From Zonotrichia leucophrys gambelii (lineage: Eukaryota > Chordata > Aves > Passeriformes > Passerellidae): a DNA stretch of 64,000 nt. Shown here piece after piece: positions 63,026 to 64,000 of the stretch. The first letter of the stretch is position 1; the number at the start of each line of letters is the position of its first letter. A program made the translations under genes and the position numbers. The stretch lies in NCBI RefSeq assembly GCF_028769735.1, contig NC_088200.1, forward strand, positions 66,532,061-66,596,060, written 5' to 3'. The notes under the pieces were generated by a model. The model did no database searches. It was given only the letters and a program-made list of their open reading frames with translations, and was not told the DNA's origin.

Positions 63026-64000
63026 GTCAGTTTTAAATAATAGTGGTTTTTTGTGGTTTATAAATAAGGCACTGTTTTAATTGTTTTCACAAAAATTGAA
63101 AAATGGGAGAAAAATGTACTACATTTAAAGCTTAAGGCACTAAAACACATATTTGTCTTATTTTAACTTAATTTTAGACTAAAAATACAAACTAAAAGGA
63201 GTTTCATAAAGCACAATTGGGATTACTTTTTTAATGGGATTTCGTGTATTGGAAGGTAATCTGGATCAGTTACAGAACCTTTTACAGCACATCTCAAAGT
63301 GTCAGATTTCATGTTTTAGATTATTCTGCTGTTGAATTTAAATTGCACCAAATTTTCTCACTGTAGTTGTCATTAGGGATTGTGTAGCAAAAAATACTTC
63401 ATTTGCATATACAGGTTATACTTGATTATTAATAATTACTAATTATTAATTCTTATATGAACAGCTTAAACAATATATTGTAGATTATGTTTTTAGAGAT
63501 TACTGGCCTGAAATAATTTAGCACATATCTTAGAGCTGGTGTGAGATACATCTCCTGCTGTGTTCGTAGTGTAAATTGTGAGGATACTCTCACAATTTTA
63601 GCAAGTTGTCCAAAATAAGAAGCAAATCCAGTGAACTTTCATATTTAAATACTACAGATCTTGAAATGGAATTATATTTGAGTGGGTCAGAAATACTGTA
63701 TCAGAAAATACAAAACCACAATTCATATGAAGCAGTCACCCATTCTTGAATATGAATTGTGGTTTTGTATTTTCTGATACAGTAATTTTTGTTTTTCACA
63801 TAGTTCTGCTAAATCCTCAGTGTTTCCTCTGCTGTTCAGTACAGCAAAAGCTTTAGGCTATGTTCAACTCTTTGCTAAAATGTTCACTTGCCAATAAGGG
63901 ATTGTGTTTGTGCACCATCTCCTGATTTTTTTTTATTTTGCTACTTAGTATTGCTAGAGAGGAAACAAAGTTACTAAACGGAGATTTTTTTTAAAAATAA
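63026..64000 (+). other. SRFBP1: SRFBP1 intron 2, 5' part
   Basis: The sequence after the exon 2 donor is AT-rich and non-coding to the window edge. The only structured element is the perfect inverted repeat at 63694-63784. The next exon should begin with the base that completes the split Lys codon; I do not find it here. Confidence 0.8.
63694..63784. repeat. Perfect 35-bp-arm inverted repeat (hairpin)
   Basis: The left arm 63694-63728 is the exact reverse complement of the right arm 63750-63784, separated by a 21-nt spacer. The left arm starts TACTGTATCAG and the right arm ends CTGATACAGTA. Pairing stops sharply at the outer ends, with only weak extension. The arms are AT-rich with no internal mismatches. 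In SRFBP1 pre-mRNA this would fold into a hairpin of about 91 nt. It could be a recent template-switch or inverted-duplication event, a short palindromic element, or a small-RNA hairpin precursor. I cannot decide between these from sequence alone. Confidence 0.95.

Noticed and set aside
1..64000. Search for tRNA, rRNA, snoRNA, CRISPR or prokaryotic elements
   Set aside because: I saw no tRNA box A/B arrangement, regularly spaced CRISPR-type repeats with unique spacers, rRNA blocks or bacterial gene organisation. The sequence is vertebrate nuclear DNA.

Overview
This window looks like nuclear DNA of a bird. The evidence is several degraded CR1 LINE fragments, including the typical CR1 3' tail, several solo retroviral LTRs, no sign of mammalian L1 or Alu/B1 repeats, and a vertebrate CpG-island promoter with GT-AG splice sites. 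A passerine is plausible from the LTR type but I cannot prove it from sequence alone. It is mostly non-coding: one gene start plus its long first intron, preceded by about 40 kb of intergenic DNA. Almost all short open frames in the window are chance or repeat-derived.

The only protein-coding gene I can support is SRFBP1 (serum response factor binding protein 1, also called p49/STRAP, BUD22 family), on the + strand. Coding exon 1 (40937-40966) lies in a CpG island at about 40560-41300. Coding exon 2 is at 62937-63025, after a first intron of about 22 kb. The window ends inside intron 2, so only the first 39 complete codons of the protein are present. In human the gene lies beside LOX on 5q; in chicken I recall that block as Z-linked, so this may be Z-chromosome sequence (inference).

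Layout: 1-40559 is AT-rich intergenic DNA. It carries three related solo LTRs (3565-4366 +, 11453-12779 -, 33635-35341 +), a probable fourth unrelated LTR (22966-23636), CR1 fragments near 8.3, 17.0, 20.2, 31.4 and 38.0 kb, and simple repeats. The LTR at 33.6 kb holds a nine-unit minisatellite with two unit lengths (42 and 50 bp), followed by a long (AG)n tract. 40560-41300 is the promoter. 40967-62936 is intron 1, with two CR1 fragments, a 136-bp direct repeat pair, a strong G-quadruplex motif, and CTCF-like and RFX-like motifs. 63026-64000 is intron 2, with a perfect 35-bp-arm inverted repeat.

I found no operon, CRISPR, prokaryotic or clearly novel protein system. The features most worth a second look are the intron 2 hairpin, the minisatellite that stays open in all three minus-strand frames, the duplicated intronic segment, and the apparent strand-composition switch at the promoter.
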